From contig JAPUJT010000049.1 of NCBI GenBank assembly GCA_027296055.1, positions 113,244-177,243 on the forward strand: a stretch of 64,000 nucleotides of DNA. Reading direction: 5' to 3'. Below are positions 52,501-60,313 of the stretch, piece by piece; the stretch's first letter is position 1; every line of letters starts with the position of its first letter. Below the pieces are notes generated by a model. The model was not told where the DNA came from and made no database searches. It was given only the letters and a program-made list of their open reading frames with translations. The stretch is from Planctomycetota bacterium (GTDB taxonomy: Bacteria > Planctomycetota > JAPUJT01). Both the position numbers and the translations under genes were made by a program.

Positions 52501-53128
52501 GCGGGAGGCCCATGGCGTCCAGCTCGCGCTTGAGGTCCTGGACGTGGGCCCACATGTCGGGCTTCAGGCGGGCGTTGTAGAGGAGCGCCGCCGGATGGTA
52601 GAGGACCATGAATCGGCGGTCCGGGTAGGCGGGCAACGCGAAGAACTTTCCCGCCTCGTCCGCCATCGCGAAGTCCTTCTTCTCCGGATCCAGATGACGT
52701 AAGGAGGTCGCCCCCAAAAGAATGATGATCGCGGGGTTCGCCAGGGAGATCTGCTTTTCGAGGAAGGGGAGACACGCCTGTGCCTCCGCCTTCCCCGGCG
52801 TCCGGTTCTCGGGAGGGCGACACTTCACGACGTTGGCGATCAGCATGTCCCGGTTCGTGTCGATGCCGACCGATGCCATCACCTTGTCGAAGAGCTTACC
52901 CGCCTTTCCCACGAAGGCGGCGCCCTGCCGGTCCTCCTCCGCGCCCGGACCTTCCCCGATGGCCATGATTCCGGTGCCAGGCCGGCCCCGATCGACGACG
53001 ATCTGCTGCCTCGACTCGGCGAGGCCGCACTTCGTGCATCCCGAACCCGCCAGGCGATCTTTGAAATCCGCATAGGTGGGCGCCCCGAACAGCAGATTCC
53101 GCTGCTCGTCGAACAGGTCGAACTGCAT
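52493..53128 (-). CDS. udg: Family 4 uracil-DNA glycosylase with iron-sulfur cluster
   Basis: 211 residues. CTKCGLAES, with Cys in KCRPPENRTPG and QACLPFL, gives the four Cys of the [4Fe-4S] cluster. The active-site motif is GEGPGAEEDRQGAAFVGKAGKLFDK; the second is FMVLYHPAALLYN. Family 4 enzymes remove uracil from DNA in thermophiles and many other bacteria. GGAGGGGGAG precedes the ATG. It converges on the methyltransferase gene with a 4-bp overlap of stops (CTAA). Confidence 0.92.
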   Translation of the reverse strand: MQFDLFDEQRNLLFGAPTYADFKDRLAGSGCTKCGLAESRQQIVVDRGRPGTGIMAIGEGPGAEEDRQGAAFVGKAGKLFDKVMASVGIDTNRDMLIANVVKCRPPENRTPGKAEAQACLPFLEKQISLANPAIIILLGATSLRHLDPEKKDFAMADEAGKFFALPAYPDRRFMVLYHPAALLYNARLKPDMWAHVQDLKRELDAMGLPRN

Positions 53129-53487
53129 CTCTCCCCCTCCGTGCTGCAGTCACCAATCCGCCAGCATCTTTAACTGATGGGGCCGACATGCTTCGCGCCG
53201 GGGCCACAACGAGATTTCGCCATGAACCTATGAATTCCTGCCAGTCCGACCCCACTTTGAATCTGACTTCCGGCCTCAGGCACGGGCGTTTATTCCCAAC
53301 GACTGTCCAGGCTTAGATCGATCCCGGTTCCATTCCGGGACAGGCGGCACGCCGCTTGCTCCTCAGTGTGTGTGAGAGAAGACAATTCGCCGGGCGGTCT
53401 CGGATTCTCCTCCCCCAGTGCCGGGGCCGCCCACCTTGATCGCTCGGGGGGGTGGGAAATCCCGGGCCAGGACGCCAGGAGGTTGCC
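53129..53487. other. Intergenic region, no gene seen
   Basis: 359 bp between divergently transcribed uracil-DNA glycosylase and zinc-finger miniprotein genes. It should contain two promoters, but I could not identify a clear pair. A tracked minus ORF (53313-53576) looks like a random shadow. Confidence 0.5.
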
Positions 53488-53715
53488 ATGAGTAGTGAGC
53501 CTAAAACGAGACTACGAAGAAGGCCCGGGAAGAGCGTCGGCGCCCACGGTTCATCGCTCTGCCCCTTGTGCGGCACCTTGGTTCCGCCGGAGTTGCTCGA
53601 GCTGCACGCCTGGGCGGAGGACTGGGTCCTGGAGACGATCCGCGAGAAGAACCCCTCCTGGGTAGATTCCGACGGCGCGTGCGAGAAGTGCGTGGAGTAT
53701 TACCAGAAGCTGTAG
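53488..53715 (+). CDS. Zinc-finger miniprotein
   Basis: The ATG at 53488 has AGGAGG 6 nt upstream, giving 75 residues. After a basic N-terminus, CPLCGTLVPPELLELHAWAEDW and CEKCVEYY supply two CxxC pairs around a His-rich helix, so it probably binds one zinc ion. No family is recognised. It is 130 bp upstream of the HtrA-like gene and separated from it by an 11-bp perfect hairpin. Confidence 0.7.
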   Translation: MSSEPKTRLRRRPGKSVGAHGSSLCPLCGTLVPPELLELHAWAEDWVLETIREKNPSWVDSDGACEKCVEYYQKL

Positions 53716-53744
53716 ATCGGTCCCTAAATCTTGCCTCACACGAG

Positions 53745-53777
53745 GGGAAGGTCCTGTAGAAGGTGGGACCTTCCCCC
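53745..53777 (+). terminator. Perfect 11-bp hairpin after zinc-finger gene
   Basis: GGGGAAGGTCC (53745-53755) and GGACCTTCCCC (53767-53777) pair perfectly around an 11-nt loop. The following sequence is CT-rich rather than T-only, so it is a possible intrinsic terminator or transcript-stabilising structure. Confidence 0.5.
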
Positions 53778-53845
53778 TCTCCTTTGCCCCCGAGTGGACA
53801 CCGGCGCCGTTTGGCCGGACAATAGTCCCGGAAGGAGGCGATGTC

Positions 53846-54856
53846 ATGAGCGCCGAGCCGCACGATGGGAAAAAGGAACAAGACCCCTCTCAGGGGCTGA
53901 GCAAGTCGAGGGGGCTTCTCGAGGCCCTCTCACGTGAAATCTCCGGGCTGGCCAAGCTGGTGGGCCCGTCCGTCGCCCGGGTCGAGGTGATGCGACCTCG
54001 CGGGACATCCTCTTCACGGGGACCCATATCCGGGAACGGTTCCGGCGCCGTGATGGCGTCGGACGGTTTCATTGCGACCAATAGCCACGTGGCCGGAGGG
54101 TCGATCGCCTGCCAGGTCTCTCTCCCCGACGGCTCGACGTATCTCGCGGACGTCGTGGGGGATGACCCTTCGACCGACCTGGCGATCCTCCGGGTCGACG
54201 CGACAGACCTCTCTCCGATTGCTCTGGGCGATTCGAATAGCCTGGAGGTAGGAGAGTGGGTGATGGCGATCGGCAACCCTCTCGGCCTTCAGAACACTTA
54301 CTCCACCGGGATCGTGAGCGCCCTCGGCCGCTCCCTCCGATCCGAGTCAGGCCGGAGGATCGAGGGCGTGATCCAGACGGACGCCCCACTGAACCCGGGA
54401 TCGTCCGGAGGTCCCCTCGTCGACGTGAGGGGAAAGGTGATCGGGATCAACACGGCGATCGCCTTCCCCGCGCAGGGCATCTGCTTCGCCGTCCCTGTGA
54501 ACACCCTGAGGTTCGTCTACGAGGAGATCCGGCGCCACGGGCGGGTCTTGAGGGGATACATCGGCGTGAGCGGGATGACGGTCGTCTTGCCCAGAAAGAT
54601 CCGGGACGGGGCGGAGCTCTCCGGAGAGGGCGGTGCCCAGGTCGTGGAGGTCCTGCCTGATGGACCGGCCGCTGCCGCCGGAATTCGTCCGGGGGACATC
54701 ATCGTGTCCCTCGAGGGAAAGCGGATCGAAAGCGTCGACGACATCCATCGAGGTCTGAGAGCGGGGAGCATCGGAAAGTCCCTGGAGGCGGAGGTCATCC
54801 GATCGGGACGCTCCCGATCCGTCAAGATCCGGCCGACGGAGGTCCCGGCCCCATAG
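53846..54856 (+). CDS. HtrA-like trypsin-fold serine protease with one PDZ domain
   Basis: 336 residues. Catalytic triad: His in ATNSHVAGGS (~80), Asp in STDLAILRVDA (~112), Ser in NPGSSGGPLVD (~187). The PDZ domain (~230-330) has LRGYIGVSGM and AAAAGIRPGDIIVSLEG. GGAGG lies upstream of the ATG. Unlike DegP or DegS, the N-terminus (MSAEPHDGKKEQDPSQGLSKS) has no signal peptide or membrane anchor, so the protease may act in the cytoplasm or have another export route. Start choice matters here, but no upstream in-frame start with a signal is available. Confidence 0.88.
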   Translation: MSAEPHDGKKEQDPSQGLSKSRGLLEALSREISGLAKLVGPSVARVEVMRPRGTSSSRGPISGNGSGAVMASDGFIATNSHVAGGSIACQVSLPDGSTYLADVVGDDPSTDLAILRVDATDLSPIALGDSNSLEVGEWVMAIGNPLGLQNTYSTGIVSALGRSLRSESGRRIEGVIQTDAPLNPGSSGGPLVDVRGKVIGINTAIAFPAQGICFAVPVNTLRFVYEEIRRHGRVLRGYIGVSGMTVVLPRKIRDGAELSGEGGAQVVEVLPDGPAAAAGIRPGDIIVSLEGKRIESVDDIHRGLRAGSIGKSLEAEVIRSGRSRSVKIRPTEVPAP

Positions 54857-55817
54857 CCGGAGCCGCGGAACGTCGGGCACACCAGCGAAGATCGCTCCAC
54901 CCGAACCGACCGGGCGCTGGCAGGCCGCGGCGAATCTGCTCTTCCGAAAACGACAGCTTCGGACGGAGTCGATCGGGCAAGGGGTCGCAGGGGGGGTGGG
55001 GCTCCACCAAACCCTCCGTGAGGATCCGCACCTGAGCGAGGGAGACGAGCGGAATCGTCATCGCTCTCTCGCAGACCCAGCCGATCAAACGGTGAAGCGC
55101 CACAGGCAACGGAATCATCCGGGGCCGCTCACCCACGACATCCGCCACACGACGGACGGCCTCCGGCATCGTCAATTCTTCAGGACCCAGAACGGCAACG
55201 GTACTGCGCGAAAGATCCCCATCGATCAAGGAGGCCTCGAGCACGCGACCGACCTCCTCGATGGCAACGGGCCGCATCGGGAGGGCGCGAAAGCCCACGA
55301 GACCAAAGATGGGAAACGTGTGAAAGGCCCGGCTGAGGTGATCGAGCATATGATCCCCGCGGCCGTAGATGACTCCCGATTTGATGACCGTGTAGTCGAG
55401 TCCCGACGACCTGACGATCTCCTCGGCGGCCCACTTCGATTCGTGGTACGGGGAGCCACAGTCAGGCCTCGCTCGAAGGAAGCTGAGGAGGAGGACCTTG
55501 CCGACGCCGGCCCGTCGGGCCGCGTTCACGACGTTTCGAGTCCCTTCGACATGCACCCGGCGATACGTCTGCTCGCCCATCTCCCGATTGATCCCCGCGC
55601 AGTGAGCCACTCCGTCACAGCCGGCGAACGCCTCGGTCAGCTTCGTCTCGTCTCCGATGCCGATCGGGGCGAGGGTCGAGCCGGGCAGGGTGCGTATGTC
55701 CTCATCCCTGCGATCGATGCCGCGTGAGATCAGTACGACGGAATGGCCGCGCATCGTGAGCCGGCGCGCCAGGTGGGCTCCGACGAGGCCCGTGCCTCCG
55801 GTGATAGCGATCTTCAT
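54822..55817 (-). CDS. NAD(P)-binding SDR-fold epimerase/dehydratase-like protein
   Basis: The start is ATG 55817 (MKIAITGGTGLVG) with GGAGG close by; 331 residues after dropping the 17-codon track extension. Rossmann glycine motif GGTGLVG, catalytic-like SPYHESKWAAEEIV (YxxxK), and a family resemblance to atypical SDRs such as NDUFA9-like and nucleoside-diphosphate-sugar epimerase-like proteins. It overlaps the upstream YndJ gene by 4 bp and is the last gene of the GbsR-controlled operon. Substrate unknown. Confidence 0.85.
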   Translation of the reverse strand: MKIAITGGTGLVGAHLARRLTMRGHSVVLISRGIDRRDEDIRTLPGSTLAPIGIGDETKLTEAFAGCDGVAHCAGINREMGEQTYRRVHVEGTRNVVNAARRAGVGKVLLLSFLRARPDCGSPYHESKWAAEEIVRSSGLDYTVIKSGVIYGRGDHMLDHLSRAFHTFPIFGLVGFRALPMRPVAIEEVGRVLEASLIDGDLSRSTVAVLGPEELTMPEAVRRVADVVGERPRMIPLPVALHRLIGWVCERAMTIPLVSLAQVRILTEGLVEPHPPCDPLPDRLRPKLSFSEEQIRRGLPAPGRFGWSDLRWCARRSAAPAMGPGPPSAGS

Positions 55818-56803
55818 TTCAGACCTCCCCTGTTTCTTGCCGGCAAGAGCCAGCCGAGGAGCCCGCAAAGGGAAAAGCCGAGGCCATTCAGGAGTCCGTG
55901 AGTCACCGCCATCGTCGGGATATCGATGGTCGCGACATCCATGTACTCCCCGACGGCATAGATGCCCGCGAGGATCATGCCAACCAGTACCGTTCCGGAC
56001 GAGACGGCCAGGAGAGCTTGCGAGATGAGCGGCCGGGCCCTGGCCCCGCGTATGAGTGTGAGCATCGAGAGCGTCCCGAGAGAGGCCATGAGCACCGTCG
56101 ACGCGACGAGCTTGAGCACAGGCAAGTGTAGTACGAACCCCGCGGCGACGAGCGGGGTGCCGGCAACGATGCCGATCGTGGCCGCTACCCAGAGTCGGCG
56201 TGCCCAGATGGAGGAACGTCCGATGGCCTCTCCCACCGCGTCGGCGATGAGGGGGGCGGCGAATCCCGCATAGTGGAAGTGAACCGCCGCGAGGAGGATG
56301 AGCGGCTCCTCGTATCCGGACGGGGACAGCCCGTAGCGCGACACGAAGAGCCCGGCCCCGCCGACGGGGAGCAGCATGAGACCTGCGGACTGGCCGGCTC
56401 TATCCCTGTCGAGGGCGCGGAGCCGGAAGCATCCCGCCAATCCCGCGAGGGCGGTCAGAAGGACCCATCCGATGGAGCACGCGCCTGCCGTGACTCCAGT
56501 AGGGAATCCGTAGGAGGCGGCGACCAGGAGCGTCGCGACGGGCTGCAGGCGAATGGCGGCATGAAGCAGCTTTCGACCCCATCCCTCCCCGCCCGATCGG
56601 GCGGCGAGCCGGAGACCGAGAGGGACGATCGCCGTCGGAGCGAGCAGGAAGAGGGCGTCGATGAGTCCGAACGGTATCTCGGCCTGCCATGTGCGGAAAA
56701 GGACGAACAGCCAGGTGAGGATGCCGGCAAGCGCGGCCACCAAAGCGGATCCCCAGCCGAGGCGTTCTCCTTCCGTAGTGGAAGTCGTCTCCGGATGCAT
56801 CAT
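55814..56803 (-). CDS. YndJ-like polytopic membrane protein
   Basis: 329 residues with about ten hydrophobic segments. The motif LAAVHFHYAGFAAPLIADAV and the terminal MAVTHGLLNGLGFSLCGLLGW are typical of YndJ family proteins. Function unknown. It is part of an operon with DCC-family, small membrane and SDR genes; this grouping suggests a membrane redox or lipid-linked role, but that is inference. The stop overlaps the SDR start. Confidence 0.78.
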   Translation of the reverse strand: MMHPETTSTTEGERLGWGSALVAALAGILTWLFVLFRTWQAEIPFGLIDALFLLAPTAIVPLGLRLAARSGGEGWGRKLLHAAIRLQPVATLLVAASYGFPTGVTAGACSIGWVLLTALAGLAGCFRLRALDRDRAGQSAGLMLLPVGGAGLFVSRYGLSPSGYEEPLILLAAVHFHYAGFAAPLIADAVGEAIGRSSIWARRLWVAATIGIVAGTPLVAAGFVLHLPVLKLVASTVLMASLGTLSMLTLIRGARARPLISQALLAVSSGTVLVGMILAGIYAVGEYMDVATIDIPTMAVTHGLLNGLGFSLCGLLGWLLPARNRGGLK

Positions 56804-56806
56804 CGG

Positions 56807-57211
56807 TCAGATCATCCTCAGAGCGGCCAGACCCAGCGTCACCGTCATGTACGCAGGCGCCAGGATGAAGGCCAGGTCGACAAGTCGGTTCATTCGCCTC
56901 AGTTCGCGATCGTAGTAGAAGAGCTGCACCGGGAGTCGCAGGAGCCAGAAGGCGGAGATTCCTCCCGCGACGAACCGGCCGAGGGGCGGTCCGGAGGCGA
57001 GCTCGGGGGCGAAGGCGAGGCAGGCGACACCGAACTCGATGACGACGAAAACGATGAAGATCGAGTGAACGATGAAGATCTGCCGGACGATGGGCGAGAC
57101 CCTGGACAGGTTCTCACTGTACTGCAGCTTCCTCGGCACGAAGAGGTTGGCCGCGGCGATCAGGAGATGGATGACTCCGGCCACCTGGATGGCGGGCACG
57201 AGCAAGTTCAT
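56807..57211 (-). CDS. Small four-helix membrane protein
   Basis: The start is ATG 57211, forming ATGA with the DCC gene stop, so the tracked 44-residue extension is discarded. 134 residues with four hydrophobic segments (PAIQVAGVIHLLIAAANLF, IFIVHSIFIVFVVIEFGVACLAF, RFVAGGISAFWLLRLPVQLFYY, LVDLAFILAPAYMTVTLGLAAL). No family name can be given. It lies between DCC and YndJ genes. Confidence 0.8.
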   Translation of the reverse strand: MNLLVPAIQVAGVIHLLIAAANLFVPRKLQYSENLSRVSPIVRQIFIVHSIFIVFVVIEFGVACLAFAPELASGPPLGRFVAGGISAFWLLRLPVQLFYYDRELRRMNRLVDLAFILAPAYMTVTLGLAALRMI

Positions 57212-57627
57212 GGCATCCTCCCGGTCGGTCGTTCGCAGGCGCCCTCGTCGCAGCGTCGGCGAGAGGCCACCTGGCGGTAAACCCAACGCACCAGCTTCAT
57301 TCCGAACGGGAGGCGGCTGGCGAGGCGAAGCGGCCAGAGCCACCAGATCGCCCGGATGAGATACACGACTCCATCCGCTCCTCCCAGAACCTCGCCCGTA
57401 GCGGTCAGGACTCGCATCTCGCTCAGCAGTTGCTCCTCCGGTAGTCCGAGTCGTTGGCGGACCCAGGGTGTCTGGAGGGGGGCGAGGCGAAATCCTGCTC
57501 TCTCGAGTCGACCGCGGAACCGCTCGACCAGCCTTATGCAGAGGGGGCAGGATCCGTCGTACAGGACCCAGGCCTCCCCCTGGGATAGGTCAGTTTTGTC
57601 AGTTGTTTCTGTATAGACTGAAATCAT
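57208..57627 (-). CDS. DCC-family thiol-disulfide oxidoreductase-like protein
   Basis: 139 residues. VLYDGSCPLCIRLVERFRGR is the DCC/DUF393 hallmark with its CxxC, followed by LAPLQTPWVRQRLGLPEEQLLSEMRVLTATGEVLGGADGVVYLIRAIW. Such proteins are thought to handle thiol-disulfide exchange and sometimes sit beside membrane proteins. The start ATG 57627 has AAGG upstream. A palindrome-like operator (57606-57623) covers the first codons. Confidence 0.85.
   Translation of the reverse strand: MISVYTETTDKTDLSQGEAWVLYDGSCPLCIRLVERFRGRLERAGFRLAPLQTPWVRQRLGLPEEQLLSEMRVLTATGEVLGGADGVVYLIRAIWWLWPLRLASRLPFGMKLVRWVYRQVASRRRCDEGACERPTGRMP
57606..57623. promoter_or_regulatory. Second GbsR-type operator-like site
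   Basis: TTTCTGTATAGACTGAAA matches the gbsR operator (read as TTACAGTATATTCTGTAA) at 13 of 18 positions, keeping the GTATA core and CTG arms. It lies inside the first codons of the DCC gene, where a bound regulator could block transcription. Confidence 0.45.
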
Positions 57628-57633
57628 TGGCCT

Positions 57634-57656
57634 TAAAAATAGGCGCCGACAGCGCC
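57634..57656 (-). terminator. Intrinsic-terminator-like hairpin between gbsR-like and DCC genes
   Basis: On the minus strand GGCGC-tgtcg-GCGCC is followed by tATTTTT. It lies just after the regulator stop, so it may end the regulator transcript or attenuate readthrough to the operon. Confidence 0.5.
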
Positions 57657-57661
57657 CCTCC

Positions 57662-58198
57662 TTATCCTGCCTTCCAACCGATCAGCTTCGTGACCTTTCC
57701 ACCCATCTTGGCGAGCTTGCGCAGGGCGCCGGGGGGAAGCCGTCGAATCTCCCCGTAGCAAGCCGTCGTTGTCTCGAAGAACTCGAGCATTTGACCCAGC
57801 TGTCGCGCCGTGTAGGCGTCTGCGGGCTTCTTCTGGTTCAGGTCCTGGACCGTCTCTCTCAGGACTGCCAGGGTCGGATCGATCTCGCGGCGCTTGCGCT
57901 CGTCCATCACCACCTGGAAGAGCCGCCAGACGTCTTTGAGCGATTCGAAGTGGTCCCGGCGATCGCCCATCACGTGGACGATCTTCACCAGACCCCAGCT
58001 TTGTAGCTCCTTGAGGCTGGTGCTCACGTTCGAGCGGGCCACCGAGAGAGTATTTGCGATGTCCTCGGCGTGGAGGGGCTGCGGGGATAGGTACAGGAGG
58101 GCGTGGACCTGGGCCACGGTGCGATTGACTCCCCAGCGGGTCCCCATCTCCCCCCAGTGGAGGATGAATTTCTGGACCACGGAAGAGAGCTTGGGCAT
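57662..58198 (-). CDS. GbsR/MarR-family transcriptional regulator
   Basis: 178 residues with a winged helix: WGVNRTVAQVHALLYLSPQPLHAEDIANTLSVARSNVSTSLKELQSWGLVKIVHVMGDRRDHFE, typical of GbsR. A helical C-terminal segment follows, suited to dimerisation. AGGAG lies 6 nt before the ATG. It heads the DCC-membrane-YndJ-SDR operon and has an operator-like palindrome over its own -10, so autoregulation is likely. The ligand is not visible. Confidence 0.9.
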   Translation of the reverse strand: MPKLSSVVQKFILHWGEMGTRWGVNRTVAQVHALLYLSPQPLHAEDIANTLSVARSNVSTSLKELQSWGLVKIVHVMGDRRDHFESLKDVWRLFQVVMDERKRREIDPTLAVLRETVQDLNQKKPADAYTARQLGQMLEFFETTTACYGEIRRLPPGALRKLAKMGGKVTKLIGWKAG

Positions 58199-58219
58199 TG
58201 GTTTCTCCTGTTTCTGTCC

Positions 58220-58254
58220 TTACAGAATATACTGTAATATTGGTTGGAAGTCAA
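58220..58254 (-). promoter_or_regulatory. gbsR-like gene promoter with palindromic operator on the -10
   Basis: On the minus strand TTGACT (58254-58249) and TATATT (58231-58226) are spaced 17 bp. The perfect inverted repeat TTACAG-TATATT-CTGTAA (58220-58237) is centred on that -10. A dimeric regulator binding here would exclude RNA polymerase. Confidence 0.75.
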
Positions 58255-58271
58255 TGGGAAAGCCGATGGCG

Positions 58272-59150
58272 CTATACGAGGAAACGGATCACCAGTGGCA
58301 GGTAGAAGAGGCTGGCGATCGTGCCGATGAGCACCGCCGCCGATACTCGCTCCGGGTCCGAGTTGAACCGGAGAGCGATCGCCGCGTTGATCATGGCGGG
58401 GGGCATCGCCGAATAGAGGATCACGATGGAGCGCGTCAGGCCCTCCAGATTCAGGACGTAGGCGAAGGCGATCCCGAGGAGAAGCCCTCCCACCGCCCGC
58501 GTGGCCGCGACGACGGTCGCCTCGCGGATCGAATCGAGTCGCGTGTCGGCAAGTTGCATGCCCAGGGCGAGAAGCACCAGGGGGATCGCCGCACCGCCGA
58601 GTAACGTGATCCCCTGATCCAGGGAGTCGGGGAGATCCAGGCCCGATCCCTTGACGACGAACGCAGCCACGGTGGCCCAGAGGACGGGCTCGGTGAGGGT
58701 GCGCTTCCAGGCCGCACGCCCCGCGGCGATGGCGATCCCGACGGTGAAGAGGAGCGCGACGACGACGATGTAGAAGATCACGGCTCGCGCCATCCCCTCA
58801 GGGCCCCATAGAAACAGGACGATGGGGAACGGAATGTTGACGGCGTTCATGAACATGATGGGGAGGTAGAGTCCGCGGGAAGGAATCCTGGTCGCACGGA
58901 GGATCAGCCACCCGAAGACCCCCGACAGGACGACGATGCCGACGGCGCTGATGACGATCCACTTCACATCGTCGCCGGACATCTCGGAGTGGGTCAGCAC
59001 GCTGAAGATGAGGCAGGGGGCCGCCACGACCATCGCGACCTCTGCCAGCGGTTCCGGCTTCATCCCGCGGATCCTCCGGAGGATGTAACCGATGGCGACG
59101 ATAGAGAACGGAATGAGAACCGCCTGCAGGATCGGCATCATCCCCGCCAT
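58272..59150 (-). CDS. AEC-family (auxin efflux carrier-like) transporter
   Basis: 292 residues with about ten transmembrane segments. LIFSVLTHSEMSGDD, MFMNAVNIPFPIVLFLWG and the C-terminal half LLGGAAIPLVLLALGMQLAD...ILYSAMPPAMINAAIALRFNSDPERVSAAVLIGT are typical of bacterial AEC transporters. Transport of small carboxylates is the usual assumption. It lies upstream of and on the same strand as the gbsR-like gene, with the gbsR promoter after its stop, and is divergent from the HpnA gene. Confidence 0.88.
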   Translation of the reverse strand: MAGMMPILQAVLIPFSIVAIGYILRRIRGMKPEPLAEVAMVVAAPCLIFSVLTHSEMSGDDVKWIVISAVGIVVLSGVFGWLILRATRIPSRGLYLPIMFMNAVNIPFPIVLFLWGPEGMARAVIFYIVVVALLFTVGIAIAAGRAAWKRTLTEPVLWATVAAFVVKGSGLDLPDSLDQGITLLGGAAIPLVLLALGMQLADTRLDSIREATVVAATRAVGGLLLGIAFAYVLNLEGLTRSIVILYSAMPPAMINAAIALRFNSDPERVSAAVLIGTIASLFYLPLVIRFLV

Positions 59151-59323
59151 CGTCGCGCCCCTTGGTTGGGATCGGAGAAACGTCGGACCGGTGAGAACGC
59201 CAAAGCGTATCTCCCGGAGGTCCCGAGTGCAAATCGGGTCCGCTTGCCGGGCCCCCGCGCTCCGCTATAATCGGCCCGTTCCTGAGGTCCATAGAAGAGA
59301 AGATCTCCAACGAGAGAGATGCG

Positions 59324-60313
59324 ATGAAGGCCCTGGTCACCGGAGGAACCGGGTTCGTTGGGGCGAGCCTGGTGCGGGAGCTGATCGCGCAATCGTGGGA
59401 GGTCCGCGCCCTGGTCCGGAAGGAGAGCCCTGGCGGAAATCTTGAAGGCCTGGAGGTGGAGAGGATCCAGGGGGATCTCCTCGATCCGACCTCCCTGGAG
59501 AAGGCGATGAAAGGGTGCGACGCGCTCTTTCACTGCGCCGCGCATTACGCCTTGTGGACCCCCAAGCCGGATCTGCTCTACGAGAGCAACGTCACGGGAA
59601 CCGCCAACATCCTCGAGGTGGCGGGCAATCTTGGCATCGAACGCATCGTCTACACCAGCACCGTCGCCGCCGTTGGCCGACCCGAGAACGGATCTCTCGG
59701 GACCGAAGAGCACTTCGTGAATCCCGACAAGGCGGTCGGCCATTACAAGCGATCGAAGGTCCTGGCGGAGCAGAAGGTGCGGGAGGCGGCCGGGAACGGG
59801 CTCCCGGTGATCACGGTGAATCCGAGCGCTCCGGTGGGGCCGTTCGACATCAAGCCGACGCCCACGGGGCAGATGATCCTCGACTTCGTTCGCGGCAAGG
59901 TGCCCGCCTATATGGACACGGGCCTGAACCTTGTCGACGTTCGCGATGTGGCGCGGGGCCATATTCTGGCCCTGGAAAAGGGACGGCCGGGGGAACGCTA
60001 CATCCTGGCGAATCGAAACATGACCCTGAAGGAGATCTTCGATCTGCTGGGGACGCTGACGGGGATCCCTTCTCCTCGCGTTCGACTCCCCTACTTCGTG
60101 GCCCTTGCGGCTGCATTCTTCGATGAGGCGATCACGGGGAGGGTTCTCGGTCGGACGCCCCGTGTGACGGTTTCCGGGGTCCGGATGACGAAGAACAAAA
60201 TGTGGTACGATGCTTCGAAGGCGATTCGGGAGCTTGGCTTCCGGCAGAGTCCGGTCGAGCAGGCCCTCCGGGACGCTGTCGACTGGTTCAGACAAAACGG
60301 CTACGCGAACTGA
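59324..60313 (+). CDS. hpnA: Hopanoid-associated sugar epimerase-like protein
   Basis: 329 residues: Rossmann motif VTGGTGFVGASLV, catalytic VGHYKRSKVLAEQ (YxxxK), and a C-terminal signature (KMWYDASKAIRELGFRQSPVEQALRDAVDWFRQNGYAN) closely matching the HpnA family. It is an atypical SDR usually linked to hopanoid side-chain modification. Here it precedes a CruF-like membrane protein gene with a 1-nt overlap (TGATG) and is about 10 kb from the squalene-hopene cyclase. Confidence 0.88.
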   Translation: MKALVTGGTGFVGASLVRELIAQSWEVRALVRKESPGGNLEGLEVERIQGDLLDPTSLEKAMKGCDALFHCAAHYALWTPKPDLLYESNVTGTANILEVAGNLGIERIVYTSTVAAVGRPENGSLGTEEHFVNPDKAVGHYKRSKVLAEQKVREAAGNGLPVITVNPSAPVGPFDIKPTPTGQMILDFVRGKVPAYMDTGLNLVDVRDVARGHILALEKGRPGERYILANRNMTLKEIFDLLGTLTGIPSPRVRLPYFVALAAAFFDEAITGRVLGRTPRVTVSGVRMTKNKMWYDASKAIRELGFRQSPVEQALRDAVDWFRQNGYAN

